This document shows, one piece after another, positions 38,012 to 47,497 of a stretch of 64,000 nt of DNA. The notes under the pieces are model-generated. The model searched no databases. It saw only the letters and a program-made list of their open reading frames with translations, and was not told the DNA's origin. The DNA comes from Lachnospiraceae bacterium. Lineage in GTDB: Bacteria > Bacillota > Clostridia > Lachnospirales > Lachnospiraceae. The stretch spans positions 1 through 64,000 of the forward strand of contig JAFOEY010000010.1 of assembly GCA_017387565.1 (NCBI GenBank), written 5' to 3'. Both the position numbers and the translations under genes were made by a program. Numbering within the stretch: the first letter of the stretch is position 1; each line of letters begins with the position of its first letter.

Positions 38012-38077
38012 TTGTCATTTTTTAGCTTTTACGATATGATAAGTGCAGTCAATATACATAATGTTTTCTATATTATG
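38012..38077 (+). promoter_or_regulatory. argG promoter and possible ArgR site
   Basis: TTGTCA (38012-38017) and TATGAT (38035-38040) have 17-bp spacing. CATAAT at 38057-38062 and ATTATG at 38072-38077 form an inverted repeat 20 bp downstream, like an arginine box but not a full match. Confidence 0.65.
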
Positions 38078-38135
38078 CAGATTACTGTAATCATTAGGAC
38101 TTCGGTCCATAATTAAAAGAAAAGAGGATAAAAAA

Positions 38136-39359
38136 ATGGAGAAAGTTATCTTAGCCTATTCAGGCGGACTTGACACTACTGCGGTTATCCCGTGGTTAAA
38201 AGAAACTTATGGTTATGAAGTAGTATGCTGCTGTATCGACTGTGGTCAGGGCGAAGAACTTGACGGTCTTGAAGAACGTGCAAAAATTTCAGGCGCTTCT
38301 AAGCTTTATATCGAAGATGTCGTTGATGATTTGTGCGAAAACTACATTATACCCTGCGTTCAGGCCGGTGCGGTTTATGAACATAAATATCTGATGGGTA
38401 CCGCTATGGCAAGACCCACTATTGCTGCAAAATTAGTTGAAATTGCCCGCAAAGAAAATGCAGTTGCAATCTGCCATGGCGCAACCGGTAAAGGAAATGA
38501 CCAGATTCGTTTTGAATTAGGTATTAAGGCATTGGCTCCCGATATCAAAGTTATCGCTCCCTGGCGTGATGACAGATGGCAGATGGATTCCCGCGAAGCA
38601 GAAATTGAATACTGTAAAGCACATGGCATTGATCTTCCTTTCGGAACCGATCAGTCGTACAGCCGTGACAGAAACATCTGGCACATCAGCCATGAAGGTT
38701 TGGAATTAGAGGATCCTTCTCTTGCTCCGAACTATGATCATATGTTGGTACTTGGTGTAACACCTGAAAAAGCACCCGATGAAGATGTTGAATTAACACT
38801 TTCTTTCGAAAAAGGTGTTCCGACTGCTTTAAATGGTAAAAAGATGAAAGTTGCCGATATCATCCGCGAACTTAACATCATCGGTGGCAAACATGGTATT
38901 GGTATTGTAGATATCGTAGAAAACCGTGTTGTTGGTATGAAGAGCCGCGGTGTATACGAAACTCCCGGCGGAACTATTTTAATGGAAGCTCATCAGCAGT
39001 TGGAAGAACTGGTGCTCGACCGTGATACGATTGCCCTTAAATTAGAGCTTGGCAGCAAACTTGCCAGCATTGTATATGAAGGAAAATGGTTTACACCTGT
39101 TCGTGAAGCAATCTCTGCATTTGTAGATGTAACACAGCAGTATGTAACCGGTGAAGTAAAGTTACGCCTTTACAAGGGTAATATCATTAAAAACGGTACT
39201 ACTTCTCCTTATTCTCTTTACAGTGAATCCCTTGCATCCTTTACAACCGGTGATATGTATGATCACCACGATGCAGAAGGCTTCATCACATTATGGGGAC
39301 TTCCGTTAAAGGTTCGTGCCATGAAAATGAATGAATTGAAGAAAGAAAATACAAAATAA
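38136..39359 (+). CDS. argG: Argininosuccinate synthase
   Basis: Joins citrulline and aspartate using ATP in arginine synthesis. The 407-residue protein starts KVILAYSGGLDTT (the ATP loop), with HGATGKGNDQIRFE near 112 and TPGGTILMEAHQ near 275. AGAGG precedes the ATG. argH is not adjacent; a terminator follows, so it is transcribed alone. Confidence 0.97.
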   Translation: MEKVILAYSGGLDTTAVIPWLKETYGYEVVCCCIDCGQGEELDGLEERAKISGASKLYIEDVVDDLCENYIIPCVQAGAVYEHKYLMGTAMARPTIAAKLVEIARKENAVAICHGATGKGNDQIRFELGIKALAPDIKVIAPWRDDRWQMDSREAEIEYCKAHGIDLPFGTDQSYSRDRNIWHISHEGLELEDPSLAPNYDHMLVLGVTPEKAPDEDVELTLSFEKGVPTALNGKKMKVADIIRELNIIGGKHGIGIVDIVENRVVGMKSRGVYETPGGTILMEAHQQLEELVLDRDTIALKLELGSKLASIVYEGKWFTPVREAISAFVDVTQQYVTGEVKLRLYKGNIIKNGTTSPYSLYSESLASFTTGDMYDHHDAEGFITLWGLPLKVRAMKMNELKKENTK

Positions 39360-39389
39360 ATCTCATTAAGATTATAACTAAATAACAAC

Positions 39390-39427
39390 AATACCCCATC
39401 CAGTTTAGAAAAAGATGGGGTATTTTG
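39390..39427 (+). terminator. Terminator after argG
   Basis: AATACCCCATC and GATGGGGTATT form the stem, followed by TTG and T-rich sequence. The A-run side suggests bidirectional use, serving also the AAA+ gene at 39529. Confidence 0.85.
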
Positions 39428-39528
39428 TTATGTAAGCACAAGTGATTGATGTTGCAAAACGATATTAACCACATCTACCTTTTGCTCCCAACATCATGAA
39501 TATATATGAAAAGCCAATAGTATATAAA

Positions 39529-41016
39529 TTACACCAACAATGCTTTAATCATATCCGCATCATAAGTCACACAGGTCATCTTTTCTGCTTCAATCCGATA
39601 CAAAGTATTGGCTGCAATATGCTCTGCCGCCTGCTCAATATCACGGATACCGGAAGTATCTTTAAATACATCCATAATCGCATCCAGTGCCTCATCGGTA
39701 ATGATAATCTCTTCATCGCGTAATCCGATACGCTTTAAAACCTTGGGCATTGCAAATTTTGTAAAGATAACCCGCTTCTCATCCAACGTATAATCAGGTA
39801 ATTCAATCACTGCAAAACGTGACATAAGCGGTGCGCTAATGGCATTCCGGTCATTTGCCGTTGCAATCGGATACACACCGGTGGTCGGAATATTACATTC
39901 AATATAATTATCCGTAAAGCCCAAATTATCTAAAAGTGTCAACAATACATCAGCCGGATTTCCATTTCCTTTTCCTGCTGATGCCTTATCCAACTCATTG
40001 ATAATAAACAAAAGATTGGAACTTTCTGCATTGGCAAAAGCCTCCATAATCAATCCGGGTTTTGCATTGGCATAAATCCTGGAACTTCCGGTAAGCTGTT
40101 CCGGATCATTGATGGAGCTCATCTCCAATGTGGTCCATGACATCTTTAAAATCTTTGCGACTGCATAGGCAATCTGGGATTTTCCGGTTCCTGCCGGTCC
40201 GATTAGCAAAATGCCATATGCCGGCAATGTATGAGTACGATTGATCTGAATAATAGTTTCAATAATACGCTGCTTTACCTGATCGAGTCCATAAAGTTCT
40301 TCATCTAATATCCTTCTTGCTTCTACCGGGTCGATGGGTTGAAAATCCGTATTTTTCCACTGAATATTGAGCATTATGGAAAGCGCTCTCTGTGCGTGTC
40401 TTCTCTCTTCCGGTGTAACCTCTGTCGATTTTGCAACTGCCAGATTTCTTCTTGCCCACATACGAATATTGTCCGGCAACGTACTTCCGGCACACATTAA
40501 ATAATCGGTGATACTCTGAAGGCTGGTCAACTTCATATCATCGGAATCTTCCATCTCATCAATATCCACAACCGTATCAGAAGGAGCATCACTCTGGAAA
40601 AGTCGCTCGATCATAAACTGTAAAAAACCATTTTCACCGGACAGCTTGCTTCCACGCATCGCCACACCGGTTTCATGAATTTTATAGACTGCATATCCAG
40701 CCGGAGTATTTTTTCCTGACAAACGTACCATGATATGGTTTTCGCCCAGCCATTTCATCAAATTTTCAAAACGGGCATCAATCTTTAAAATATCATGGGA
40801 TGACTTTTCATCTTCTCTTTCATATAAAAATGCAGTTCCTTTCATCGGAGATGTAAACATACCGGACGAGTGATGTACAAGCTTTGTATCTTTATCTTCC
40901 AAAATCATAATCGGATGCTCTGCATCAGAAAACCTCTCATCCGTATAAATCAGTTCATATGTTTTCTCCGCTTTTACCGCATCTTTTTTTTCCTGATTAA
41001 AATCAAAAACAGGCAT
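39529..41016 (-). CDS. Lon-like AAA+ ATPase without protease domain
   Basis: A 495-residue protein. The first 230 residues are a domain I do not recognise. The AAA+ module (about 235-450) resembles that of Lon protease: LYGLDQVKQRI, Walker A GPAGTGKS (about 268-275), sensor-1 ATAND and an arginine in MSRFAVIELP. Walker B reads FIINELD, with Asn where Asp is usual. A helical lid domain ends the protein; there is no Ser-Lys protease domain. It probably remodels a protein partner. The ATG at 41016 has GAGAGG 7 nt upstream. Confidence 0.8.
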   Translation of the reverse strand: MPVFDFNQEKKDAVKAEKTYELIYTDERFSDAEHPIMILEDKDTKLVHHSSGMFTSPMKGTAFLYEREDEKSSHDILKIDARFENLMKWLGENHIMVRLSGKNTPAGYAVYKIHETGVAMRGSKLSGENGFLQFMIERLFQSDAPSDTVVDIDEMEDSDDMKLTSLQSITDYLMCAGSTLPDNIRMWARRNLAVAKSTEVTPEERRHAQRALSIMLNIQWKNTDFQPIDPVEARRILDEELYGLDQVKQRIIETIIQINRTHTLPAYGILLIGPAGTGKSQIAYAVAKILKMSWTTLEMSSINDPEQLTGSSRIYANAKPGLIMEAFANAESSNLLFIINELDKASAGKGNGNPADVLLTLLDNLGFTDNYIECNIPTTGVYPIATANDRNAISAPLMSRFAVIELPDYTLDEKRVIFTKFAMPKVLKRIGLRDEEIIITDEALDAIMDVFKDTSGIRDIEQAAEHIAANTLYRIEAEKMTCVTYDADMIKALLV

Positions 41017-41301
41017 ATTGTAACCTCTCATTCGTATTAAATTTATTTGATTTTTACACTTTCATTTGCGTATTTATCTGACTTAACATTTATCTTTTTA
41101 CGTTCTTTATCCAAAGTCATTTTCCTATTCATTATAATAGATGCCTCTCGCATAATCAATGCTATTCTGCCCTGATTAGTTTCTCAAAAAGCTTCCCTTA
41201 CCTATTCACAAATATCCCTGTATATATGGCTGCAAATATGGTTCTTATACTCTATTATCAAAATCGATTTTCCAAATCTCTATTGGATACTCCCATGTAA
41301 T

Positions 41302-43098
41302 TTATGAGCAAATCTCTTTTTTCAGCAAACCAACATATTCCTTAAATACCCTCAATGCACTTTCCACGGGTTCACTGCTTGTCATATCAACGTTGCAAAG
41401 CTTCAAAAGAGAAATCGGATCCATGCTTCCGCCACCGCTTAAAAACTTTTTATAATCCTCTACCGCCGGTGCCCCCTCTTTTAAAATCCGGTTACTGATT
41501 GCAATGGCTGCTGAAAAACCGGTTGCATATTGATACACATAAAAAGGTGTATAGAAATGAGGGATTTTTGCCCACTCATAAACAATCTCCGGATCCGTAA
41601 CCATATCCGGTCCAAAGTATAATTCATTTAGTTTCTTATAAATATCACACAAATAGTCTGCCGTTAGCGTCTGCTTATTTTGCACTGCCTCATGCGCTTT
41701 TAACTCAAACTCTGCAAACATGGTCTGTCGATACAATGTGCCTTTAAACTGATCCAGAAAATAGTTGATCAGATACGCCCTCTCATTTTTATCTTCTGTT
41801 TTTTGCAACAAATAATGGATTAACAGTGCTTCATTACAGGTCGAAGCCACCTCTGCAACAAAAATCTGATATCCGGCATACAGATAAGGCTGATTTTTGT
41901 CTGAGTAATGTGAATGCAGGGCATGCCCCATTTCATGCGCAAGGGTAAAGACATGATTTAAAGTTCCCTGATAATTCATCAATACATACGGATGTGTTCC
42001 ATATGCGCCCCATGAATAAGCACCGGTACGCTTTCCCGTATTTTCATAGACATCAATCCAACGGTTGTCAAATCCCTCCTGCAATAAGCCAAGATATTCT
42101 TCCCCTAACGGTGCAAGACCTTCCAATACCAATTGCTTTGCTTCTTCAAAAGAATAAGTTTTATCCACATCTTTTACCATCGGTACATAAACATCATACA
42201 TATGCAGTTCTTCTACGCCCAGCACCTTTTTCCGTAAAGACACATAATCATACATCGGCTGCAGGTTCGCATGCACGGCCTCAATCAGCTTATGATAAAC
42301 ACTTACCGGCACCTGTGTATCATCAAGGGAAGCAGCCAATGCGCTTTCATATCCTCTCTGCTTAGCAAAAAAAGCGCATCCTCGGACCTTATTATCATAC
42401 ATTGCCGCTATAGTATTGATATGCTGTTCGTAAGTCTTATACATAGAAAGAAACGCAGCTTTTCTCAAATCCCGGTTTTGACTTTCCATAAAAGAAATAT
42501 AGTTACCCTGTGTTAATGTTATTTTTTCCTCATCTTCTCCTGCAATGTCATCAAAACGGATGTCAGCATTGTTAAACATGGAAAAAATATTTGCGGCACC
42601 CTTTGCAACTTCGTTAGCCGCAGCTAACATCTCTTCCCCACGTTCATCCAGCGTATGCTCCTTTTGTCTTTGGATATCTTCTATAAACTTACGATATCCT
42701 TCCAGGCCACTTTCTTTTTGATAATAATCTGCCAGCATATCATCTGACAGTTCCAGAATCTGAGGCGTCAGAAAGGAAGCCGCCTGTGACATGGCATTCA
42801 TCTTGATTTCTGCCGCACCCGCCATAGCCTGATAGGACGCATCCGCAGTATCCTGATGATAAGTCATATTGGCATACACATAGTATTTTTCAAGTAGCAG
42901 GTTCGCTTTTTCATATAACGAAAGACAAGCTAATAAGACATCTGCTCCATTCTTCAAAGTTTTGTTATAGTGTTTTAGTTCTTCAATCAGTTCATCAATC
43001 TTTATTCCGTCTTTTTCCCACTCTGCTTTGCTTTCATATAAATCTTCCAATTTCCAGGTATTTTCTATCTTTTGTTCGCATCGTTTTAATACAGCCAT
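41302..43098 (-). CDS. pepF: Oligoendopeptidase F (M3 family)
   Basis: A cytosolic zinc metallopeptidase that cuts short peptides. The 598-residue protein has the zinc motif HEMGHALHS (about residue 387) and a downstream glutamate in FVAEVASTCNE. Length and layout match PepF. GGAG stands 7 nt before the ATG. A 285-bp gap beyond its end holds no gene. Confidence 0.95.
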   Translation of the reverse strand: MAVLKRCEQKIENTWKLEDLYESKAEWEKDGIKIDELIEELKHYNKTLKNGADVLLACLSLYEKANLLLEKYYVYANMTYHQDTADASYQAMAGAAEIKMNAMSQAASFLTPQILELSDDMLADYYQKESGLEGYRKFIEDIQRQKEHTLDERGEEMLAAANEVAKGAANIFSMFNNADIRFDDIAGEDEEKITLTQGNYISFMESQNRDLRKAAFLSMYKTYEQHINTIAAMYDNKVRGCAFFAKQRGYESALAASLDDTQVPVSVYHKLIEAVHANLQPMYDYVSLRKKVLGVEELHMYDVYVPMVKDVDKTYSFEEAKQLVLEGLAPLGEEYLGLLQEGFDNRWIDVYENTGKRTGAYSWGAYGTHPYVLMNYQGTLNHVFTLAHEMGHALHSHYSDKNQPYLYAGYQIFVAEVASTCNEALLIHYLLQKTEDKNERAYLINYFLDQFKGTLYRQTMFAEFELKAHEAVQNKQTLTADYLCDIYKKLNELYFGPDMVTDPEIVYEWAKIPHFYTPFYVYQYATGFSAAIAISNRILKEGAPAVEDYKKFLSGGGSMDPISLLKLCNVDMTSSEPVESALRVFKEYVGLLKKEICS

Positions 43099-43154
43099 AA
43101 TTCCGCTCCTTTTCCAAAAATAATCTACTAAAATTAACTACCAATTCTATTTTC

Positions 43155-45842
43155 TTATTGTGATTCTATAATATTTCTCACTTTTTCTTTTACATCCGCC
43201 ACTTCGAGTTCAAATTCTCTTGCGGAAACGCGCATGGCACCATGCCCTAATATGATCATCTGCTCTAATCCATCGGAAGTTGCAACTCTTACCCGGTGCT
43301 CCTGACCGATTTGTCTGGTAACCTTTTCAATATACATATCTGCCGTTTCAGCTTCTTTTGTATAAATCACATCGATATTGTGATATTTTGTAACCGCTCC
43401 CGGATTTCCTTTTACCTTATACGCATCAAACACCAGAATCAGTCGGCATTTTGTAAATCCCTGATAATCACATAAAATATCCATCAATCTGCCTCTGGCC
43501 GCATCCAAGTTATCCTTTGCTAACTCTTTTAATTCATCCCATGCAAATATAATGTTATATCCGTCCACAAGCAGATAGTTTTCTACCGCTTTCTGTGCTT
43601 TCTTTTTATATTTCTTCTGAAATGCTTCGCCACTTACATTTTTTCCGTCTGAAATGTATCTGGTATTACCATTCCCATATTCGCGCCTTTTTATCGGTCC
43701 GAACTCCCGTAGCATGATTTCTTCCAGCTCTTTGCCAAAACCTTCTGAAGCCGCTTTTTCCCTACGTCGCCTATCTGCATCTGCTTTTCTTAACAGGCGC
43801 TCTTCTTCCGTTTCAAAATGCGTATCATTTTGCAAAGCTTTGCTTTGTACATGCATGTAATCCCTGACCTGATCCCATGGAATATAGGTTCCGGCACCAT
43901 GCTCACAAAAAACGGAACCGGTCGGATTGAAGTGATCTTTTTCACTGTCATATCCTCTTTTTGCAATCACTTCCTCGGCATTGTGACAAGGACCATAACC
44001 TCCATTTGAAAGCTTTAACTGCCCGCGGCCTTTGGTGTATGCATGCACCTCACTCATATAATCAAGCGCGGTAGAAACCGGAACCATGCCTTTTAGCAAT
44101 GTCATACCATCTGATAATGTCTCGGGTGGCAGGAAGGTTCCGCTCATCAATTGCATATCATTCATGGTACGCCCAATCTGTTCATTTGGCACCGTCAGTT
44201 CAAACGCATAATAAGGTTCCAACAGAATACATTCTCCACTCTTTAATCCCTGACGCACCGCACGATATGTCGCCTGTCTGAAATCACCGCCTTCGGTATG
44301 TTTGATATGTGCTTTTCCGGCAACCAGAGTGATTCGCATGTCTGTAATGGCAGAGCCGGTCAAAACACCACGATGCTCCCGCTCTGCCAGATGTGTTAAC
44401 ACCAGTCTCTGCCAGTTTAAATCCAGTTCATCTTCGCTAACCTCTGTATCAAATACCAGTCCGCTTCCCTGTGGCAACGGCTCCAGCAATAAATGTACTT
44501 CGGCATAATGCCGCAAAGGCTCAAAATGTCCGACACCTTCTACGGGTGCAGTAATAGTTTCTTTATAAACGATGCTTCCGGTTCCAAAAGTCACATCCAC
44601 ATCAAAACGCTCTTTCATCAGGGACTGTAATACCTCTAACTGAACCTTCCCCATGATCTGAATGTGGATTTCCTGATGCTCTTCATTCCACAAAACATGA
44701 AGCATCGGATCTTCTTCCTCAAGCTCTTTAACTTTCTTTAAAAGAACAAGTGAATCCATTCCCTTGGGCGGAATCATCTGGTATGTCATAACCGGACTAA
44801 GAATTCCTTCTTTTGTCTGTGCTTCTATCCCAATTCCCTCACCCGGATAAGTCTTTAACGGACCCGTCACGGCACATATCATGCCAGTTTCCACCTTCTT
44901 TGCAAGGTCGAACTTCATACCGGAATATAAACGAATCTGATCTACTTTTTCATCCCCTAACATCCCCTTAACTTTTAGTTCGCCTCCGGTAACTTTTAAA
45001 TAGGTCAAACGATTTCCCTGATCATCTCTTCCAATTTTATATACCTTAGCTCCAAATTCTTCCGGGTAGGAAAGTTCGCAAAACCATTGGTTTAAGCCTT
45101 CCATAAAGTCCTTTATGGCGTTGTTTTTCAATGCTGATCCGAAATAAACCGGAAAGAGCTTTCTTTCTGCAATCATACCTCTTATGGTATCTTCGTCTAC
45201 TTTCGTTGTTTCCAGATACTGCTCCATTGCCTCTTCATCATTGGTTGCAATATCTTCCATAATAGCGCCCGGATTTGAAAAGTCCATCACCCGGCTGTCT
45301 AATTTAGTTCTCAACTCAGAAAGAATCTTTTCGATACCGTCGGATAACTCTGTTGTTTTTGCAGTTTGCATAATCGGATTGTCCTCAGGATTCAACAAAT
45401 CCGTTTCCTCTTCATTTACCGTCTCCGTCATCCCAGCATCACATATCAAATCAATTTTATTCACAAAAATAAAAACAGGAACTTCATACTGCAATAGCAG
45501 TTTCCACAAAGTCTCTGTATGTGCCTGCACACCGTCTGTAGCACTGACAACCAGAATAGCATAATCAAGTACCTGCAGTGTCCGCTCCGTTTCAGCCGAA
45601 AAATCCACATGTCCCGGTGTATCCAAAAGCGTCATATCCACATCCAGAAACTGCATTCTTGCAAGTTTTGAAAAGATGGTAATACCTCGCTTTTTCTCCA
45701 ACTCAAAATTATCTAAAAACGCATCCTGATGGTCCACTCGTCCCATCTTTCGTATCATACCGCTGTTATATAGTAAAGCTTCCGATAAAGTTGTCTTTCC
45801 GGCATCCACATGCGCCAGAATTCCTACGATTGGTTTCTTCAT
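43155..45842 (-). CDS. TetM-like ribosomal GTPase fused to a Rae1/YacP-type NYN ribonuclease domain
   Basis: An 895-residue two-part protein. Residues 1-645 follow the EF-G/TetM plan: GTPase motifs AHVDAGKTTL, GITI, DTPGH, NKIDL and GSALKN, then domains II-V with TTGSIVYKET-like and TKGRGQLKLSNGGYGPC parts. A charged linker (about 660-750) leads to an NYN domain (about 750-890) with YLLVDGYNIIFAW, ARGRLMDIL, LVFDAYKVKG, KEAETADMYIEK and VATSDGLEQ. These match YacP/Rae1, a B. subtilis nuclease that cuts mRNA in the ribosomal A site; all acidic residues are kept. A ribosome-bound GTPase that cleaves mRNA is the inferred role. The ATG at 45842 has AGGAAG 6 nt before it. It is not evidence of tetracycline resistance. 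Confidence 0.9.
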   Translation of the reverse strand: MKKPIVGILAHVDAGKTTLSEALLYNSGMIRKMGRVDHQDAFLDNFELEKKRGITIFSKLARMQFLDVDMTLLDTPGHVDFSAETERTLQVLDYAILVVSATDGVQAHTETLWKLLLQYEVPVFIFVNKIDLICDAGMTETVNEEETDLLNPEDNPIMQTAKTTELSDGIEKILSELRTKLDSRVMDFSNPGAIMEDIATNDEEAMEQYLETTKVDEDTIRGMIAERKLFPVYFGSALKNNAIKDFMEGLNQWFCELSYPEEFGAKVYKIGRDDQGNRLTYLKVTGGELKVKGMLGDEKVDQIRLYSGMKFDLAKKVETGMICAVTGPLKTYPGEGIGIEAQTKEGILSPVMTYQMIPPKGMDSLVLLKKVKELEEEDPMLHVLWNEEHQEIHIQIMGKVQLEVLQSLMKERFDVDVTFGTGSIVYKETITAPVEGVGHFEPLRHYAEVHLLLEPLPQGSGLVFDTEVSEDELDLNWQRLVLTHLAEREHRGVLTGSAITDMRITLVAGKAHIKHTEGGDFRQATYRAVRQGLKSGECILLEPYYAFELTVPNEQIGRTMNDMQLMSGTFLPPETLSDGMTLLKGMVPVSTALDYMSEVHAYTKGRGQLKLSNGGYGPCHNAEEVIAKRGYDSEKDHFNPTGSVFCEHGAGTYIPWDQVRDYMHVQSKALQNDTHFETEEERLLRKADADRRRREKAASEGFGKELEEIMLREFGPIKRREYGNGNTRYISDGKNVSGEAFQKKYKKKAQKAVENYLLVDGYNIIFAWDELKELAKDNLDAARGRLMDILCDYQGFTKCRLILVFDAYKVKGNPGAVTKYHNIDVIYTKEAETADMYIEKVTRQIGQEHRVRVATSDGLEQMIILGHGAMRVSAREFELEVADVKEKVRNIIESQ

Positions 45843-45885
45843 TGTCATCTTCCTGTTTTTCTTGATATATAAATCACTTTATTGT

Positions 45886-45992
45886 AATGATGTTGGGGGC
45901 AAAAGGTAATTTGCCCAATGATACTAACAGATTGCTACGCGCTTTGTGCTCTCGCAATCCTAAAACATTCAAAATCTTACTTTCATATGATA
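45886..45992 (+). repeat. Dispersed repeat, left-half copy
   Basis: It begins ATGATGTTGGGGGCAAAAGG, with the first stem now GGGCAAA/TTTGCCC (again compensated), then the AGATTGC/GCAATCC hairpin, and fades out before the third hairpin. It occupies the gap between divergent genes. Confidence 0.8.
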
Positions 45993-46094
45993 TTGTAGCC
46001 GAATTCTCCTAGTGGTGCAAATAAACTTTACGTATTATTTTTTCTTGTGCTATAATGTGGTAAAGTGTTAAATTGTGTAGAAAAGAGGAATATT

Positions 46095-47345
46095 ATGTAT
46101 CAATGCAAATTGTCAATCAACTTAATCGGTTCTCTGAACATGCTAAAGGATGTGATTTCAAAGACAGAACCTTTAAGTAACTTTTCACATGAAATCATTT
46201 GTTCAGACATACCACAAAATTTTGTACTGGCGGTTTCCGATATCATCTTTTTTCATATGAAAGAAGTTCCTAGTGCAGAAACCTTTGAATTGCTAAAACA
46301 AAATGCAAAAAAGAATTCCAAAATCATTTTTTGTACCAACAGTTCCTTAAAAGAATATATTGTACAAACCGATTTATCTTTTATCCACGATATCTGGCTG
46401 ATGCCACAGTCGGATACAGAATTATCATTCCGTTTTCAAAAGCTTCAGAAAGAGATAAAAACAGAAAAAGACTACTGGCTGACAAAAAACTATTTAGATA
46501 CCACCATCAACAGCGTTCCGCACTTGATTTGGTACAAGAATAAAGTCGGTGCTCATTTAAAGGTAAATGAAAGCTTTTGCAAAACAGTCAATAAAACCAT
46601 GGAGCAAATCGAAAGACGCGGGCACTACTATATTTGGGACATCGCACCGGACGAATATGCCAAAGGTGAATTTATCTGTATGGAATCGGAATTTGAAGTC
46701 ATGCAGAAACAAAAGACCTGTGTTTTTGATGAGACAGTAAAAGTCGGTGACGAATACAGGAAGTTTAAAACTTACAAATCACCGCTTTTTGATGTCGATG
46801 GAACAGTTATGGGTACGGTTGGTATTGCCAACGACATCACGCAGGAACTGCGTTACAAAGAAGAAATCTCCCAACGTGCCAATACCGATTTCTTAACCGG
46901 CTTATATAACAGACGTTACGTATACGAATATGTAGACAATAAACCGGAGCTAACTCCCATTACCATTTTTTATCTGGATCTGGATAATTTTAAAACCATC
47001 AATGATACCTACGGTCACAAAGAAGGCGATCATGCACTCCTTTTAACCAAGGATATTTTGTATAAGCATGCAAGCGGATCGCTCATCGCACGTATCGGCG
47101 GTGATGAATTTCTAATTATTGAGACCAAAGAATATTCTGATAAAGATTTGGAAGAAAAGCGCAAGCGACTGGGAGAACAAATCACAAAAGCCTATCGTGA
47201 GTTTCCGTATTTCGACAAATTGTCCGTCAGTGTCGGATGTGCACAGGCACCTAAAGTCACCGGAATATTAGATTCTCTGATTTTACAGGCAGATGCCATG
47301 ATGTATCAGGATAAAAAGAGCAAAAAAGCTATCTCTGACAGATAG
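46095..47345 (+). CDS. Diguanylate cyclase with receiver-like and PAS domains
   Basis: A 416-residue protein that should make cyclic di-GMP. The first 120 residues look like a degenerate receiver fold, then a PAS domain (about 140-255, NSVPHLIWYKNKVG) and a GGDEF domain (about 265-415) with DFLTGLYNRR and an intact RIGGDEFLIIE. The RxxD inhibitory site is absent (KHAS at that place), so product inhibition is not expected. The ATG at 46095 is chosen for GAGG 6 nt upstream. It converges on the EAL gene at 47498. Confidence 0.9.
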   Translation: MYQCKLSINLIGSLNMLKDVISKTEPLSNFSHEIICSDIPQNFVLAVSDIIFFHMKEVPSAETFELLKQNAKKNSKIIFCTNSSLKEYIVQTDLSFIHDIWLMPQSDTELSFRFQKLQKEIKTEKDYWLTKNYLDTTINSVPHLIWYKNKVGAHLKVNESFCKTVNKTMEQIERRGHYYIWDIAPDEYAKGEFICMESEFEVMQKQKTCVFDETVKVGDEYRKFKTYKSPLFDVDGTVMGTVGIANDITQELRYKEEISQRANTDFLTGLYNRRYVYEYVDNKPELTPITIFYLDLDNFKTINDTYGHKEGDHALLLTKDILYKHASGSLIARIGGDEFLIIETKEYSDKDLEEKRKRLGEQITKAYREFPYFDKLSVSVGCAQAPKVTGILDSLILQADAMMYQDKKSKKAISDR

Positions 47346-47371
47346 AAAAATCCATAATACAATAGATGACA

Positions 47372-47405
47372 AAAGAGCCGATGTTTACAAAACGCCGGCT
47401 CTTTT
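47372..47405 (+). terminator. Terminator after diguanylate cyclase gene
   Basis: AAAGAGCCG and CGGCTCTTT pair around a 14-nt loop, followed by a T-run. Confidence 0.88.
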
Positions 47406-47411
47406 TCATAT

Positions 47412-47474
47412 TATGATACCAGGTTCAAAAGGTCATACTTTGGAGCACAAAGTGCATAGCAATCCATAAAACAT
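47412..47474 (-). repeat. Dispersed repeat, deleted copy in reverse orientation
   Basis: ATGATACCAGGTTCAAAAGG with CATACTT is joined to GAGCACAAAGTGCATAGCAA, the reverse of the second hairpin; the centre is lost. Confidence 0.75.
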
Positions 47475-47497
47475 AAAACACTCCTTCGGATACTCAG

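Noticed and set aside
43155..45842. Acquired tetracycline resistance gene of the tet(M) type
   Set aside because: The protein is far longer, is fused to an NYN nuclease domain and shows no sign of transfer; resemblance is to the fold, not to a resistance allele.
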